From: Apostichopus parvimensis
Taxonomy: Eukaryota > Echinodermata > Holothuroidea > Aspidochirotida > Stichopodidae
DNA length: 64,000 bases
Assembly (NCBI GenBank): GCA_000934455.1
Contig: KN882568.1
Coordinates: 40,876-104,875, forward strand
Direction: 5' to 3'
Shown piece after piece: positions 63,393 through 64,000 of the stretch. The notes below the pieces were generated by a model. The model saw only the letters and a list, made by a program, of their open reading frames with translations, was not told the origin of the DNA and did no database searches. Made by a program: the position numbers and the translations under genes. The stretch's first letter is position 1; each line of letters starts with the position of its first letter.

Positions 63393-64000
63393 CTAGAAAA
63401 ACAAACAATTATGAGAAATATTATTATACATAAACAGTACAGTGGCAGAACTATAACCTAAGTGTAATCAGTTAACGTTGCTGAGTTAATAATTCATGTT
63501 TTAAGTACAGCTTCTGTTCATCTTTACCCATTGAGCAAATTCAACTCTACATGTCCAAAGTAAGTGCCCGTTCCCCTCACCCTGTCCACCTTCCTCTCAC
63601 CTCCCCCCCACCCCCACCCCACCCTACAATCATAAAAAAATATGTCTAGTGCGTCAGAAAAAGTAAATTATGATAACAAAAAATGCTAGATTTAGATCTA
63701 AAGTTTCAAAGTGAGGTAAAGGATTATGATAAGACTTTAAATCAGTTCTTCTCACATGACAGATTAAATGATTAACCTAGACCCAATGCTAAAGTAAACA
63801 ACTTTGATATAGCTTAACAGTCCTTATCTCTTGAAAATTGACTTTAACCCTCTTTAAGCTTACTACAAACAGTTTAGTTTGGCATTTCTTCAAGTTCTTG
63901 TTCAATTGACGTTTGTTAATCATTTTGTCCCATGACTGATTTTTCAATTAGCTTGTCCTATGGCTAATTTGTCAAAATGCAACTTTACTTGGTTTTATCT
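63393..64000. other. Upstream intron, continues past the window
   Basis: No acceptable exon was found here, although exon 1 of the window needs an upstream coding partner. A C-rich patch lies at 63570-63625. Confidence 0.55.

Noticed and set aside
1-64000. Bacterial-type features, CRISPR arrays, operons
   Set aside because: Introns, SINE/LINE/MITE content and a ROCO kinase gene show animal nuclear DNA; the regular arrays have contiguous units without unique spacers.

Overview
This is a eukaryotic genomic window: coding sequence is split into short exons (45-224 nt) with GT-AG borders, separated by AT-rich introns full of minisatellites, MITEs, SINE-like copies and a LINE fragment. Nearly all of it is one minus-strand gene, a leucine-rich repeat kinase of the LRRK2 type (ROCO family). 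I could place 61 exons between 63392 (most 5' exon in the window) and the TGA stop at 4877-4879. Spliced, they give about 7.2 kb of coding sequence, or about 2,400 residues. The start codon and first exons lie beyond the right edge. The organism is probably a marine invertebrate deuterostome, with an echinoderm favoured. That is inference from the closeness to vertebrate LRRK2 across all domains and from the intron and repeat style; nothing in the window names the species.

Layout, right to left in gene direction: helical armadillo-like repeats (63392-50163); a short ankyrin-type segment (49443-47828); a serine-rich linker with basophilic and 14-3-3-like motifs (47433-42864), cut by a 245-base assembly gap at 43979-44223; leucine-rich repeats (41740-35075) and a lead-in exon (34537-34442); the ROC GTPase (34047-31467) with P-loop, DIAGQ and THKDK motifs; the COR dimerisation domain (31115-21757); the kinase (21001-13146) with a glycine loop, VAVK lysine, YRD, DYG and APE; and a WD40 propeller (12575-4877). 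Reading phases match at every exon junction except around one ankyrin exon (48744-48810). In this protein family ROC-COR is the GTPase/dimerisation switch that controls the kinase, while the armadillo, ankyrin, LRR and WD40 parts are docking surfaces.

Bases 1-4876 are 3' flank with no recognisable gene. They hold a 311-bp hAT-type MITE with an exact 8-bp target duplication and a 63-bp tandem repeat. The introns hold about a dozen and a half tandem arrays, five MITE-like elements, three pieces of a tRNA-derived SINE family, two hammerhead-like motifs of the kind carried by Penelope-like elements, and the 3' end of a non-LTR retrotransposon in antisense orientation at 61371-61996.

I found no new biological system. 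The most unusual pattern is that several intronic repeats are copies of a neighbouring splice site with or without exon sequence (near 18198, 21303, 30869, 47198 and 60340), leaving decoy or dead splice sites beside the real ones.
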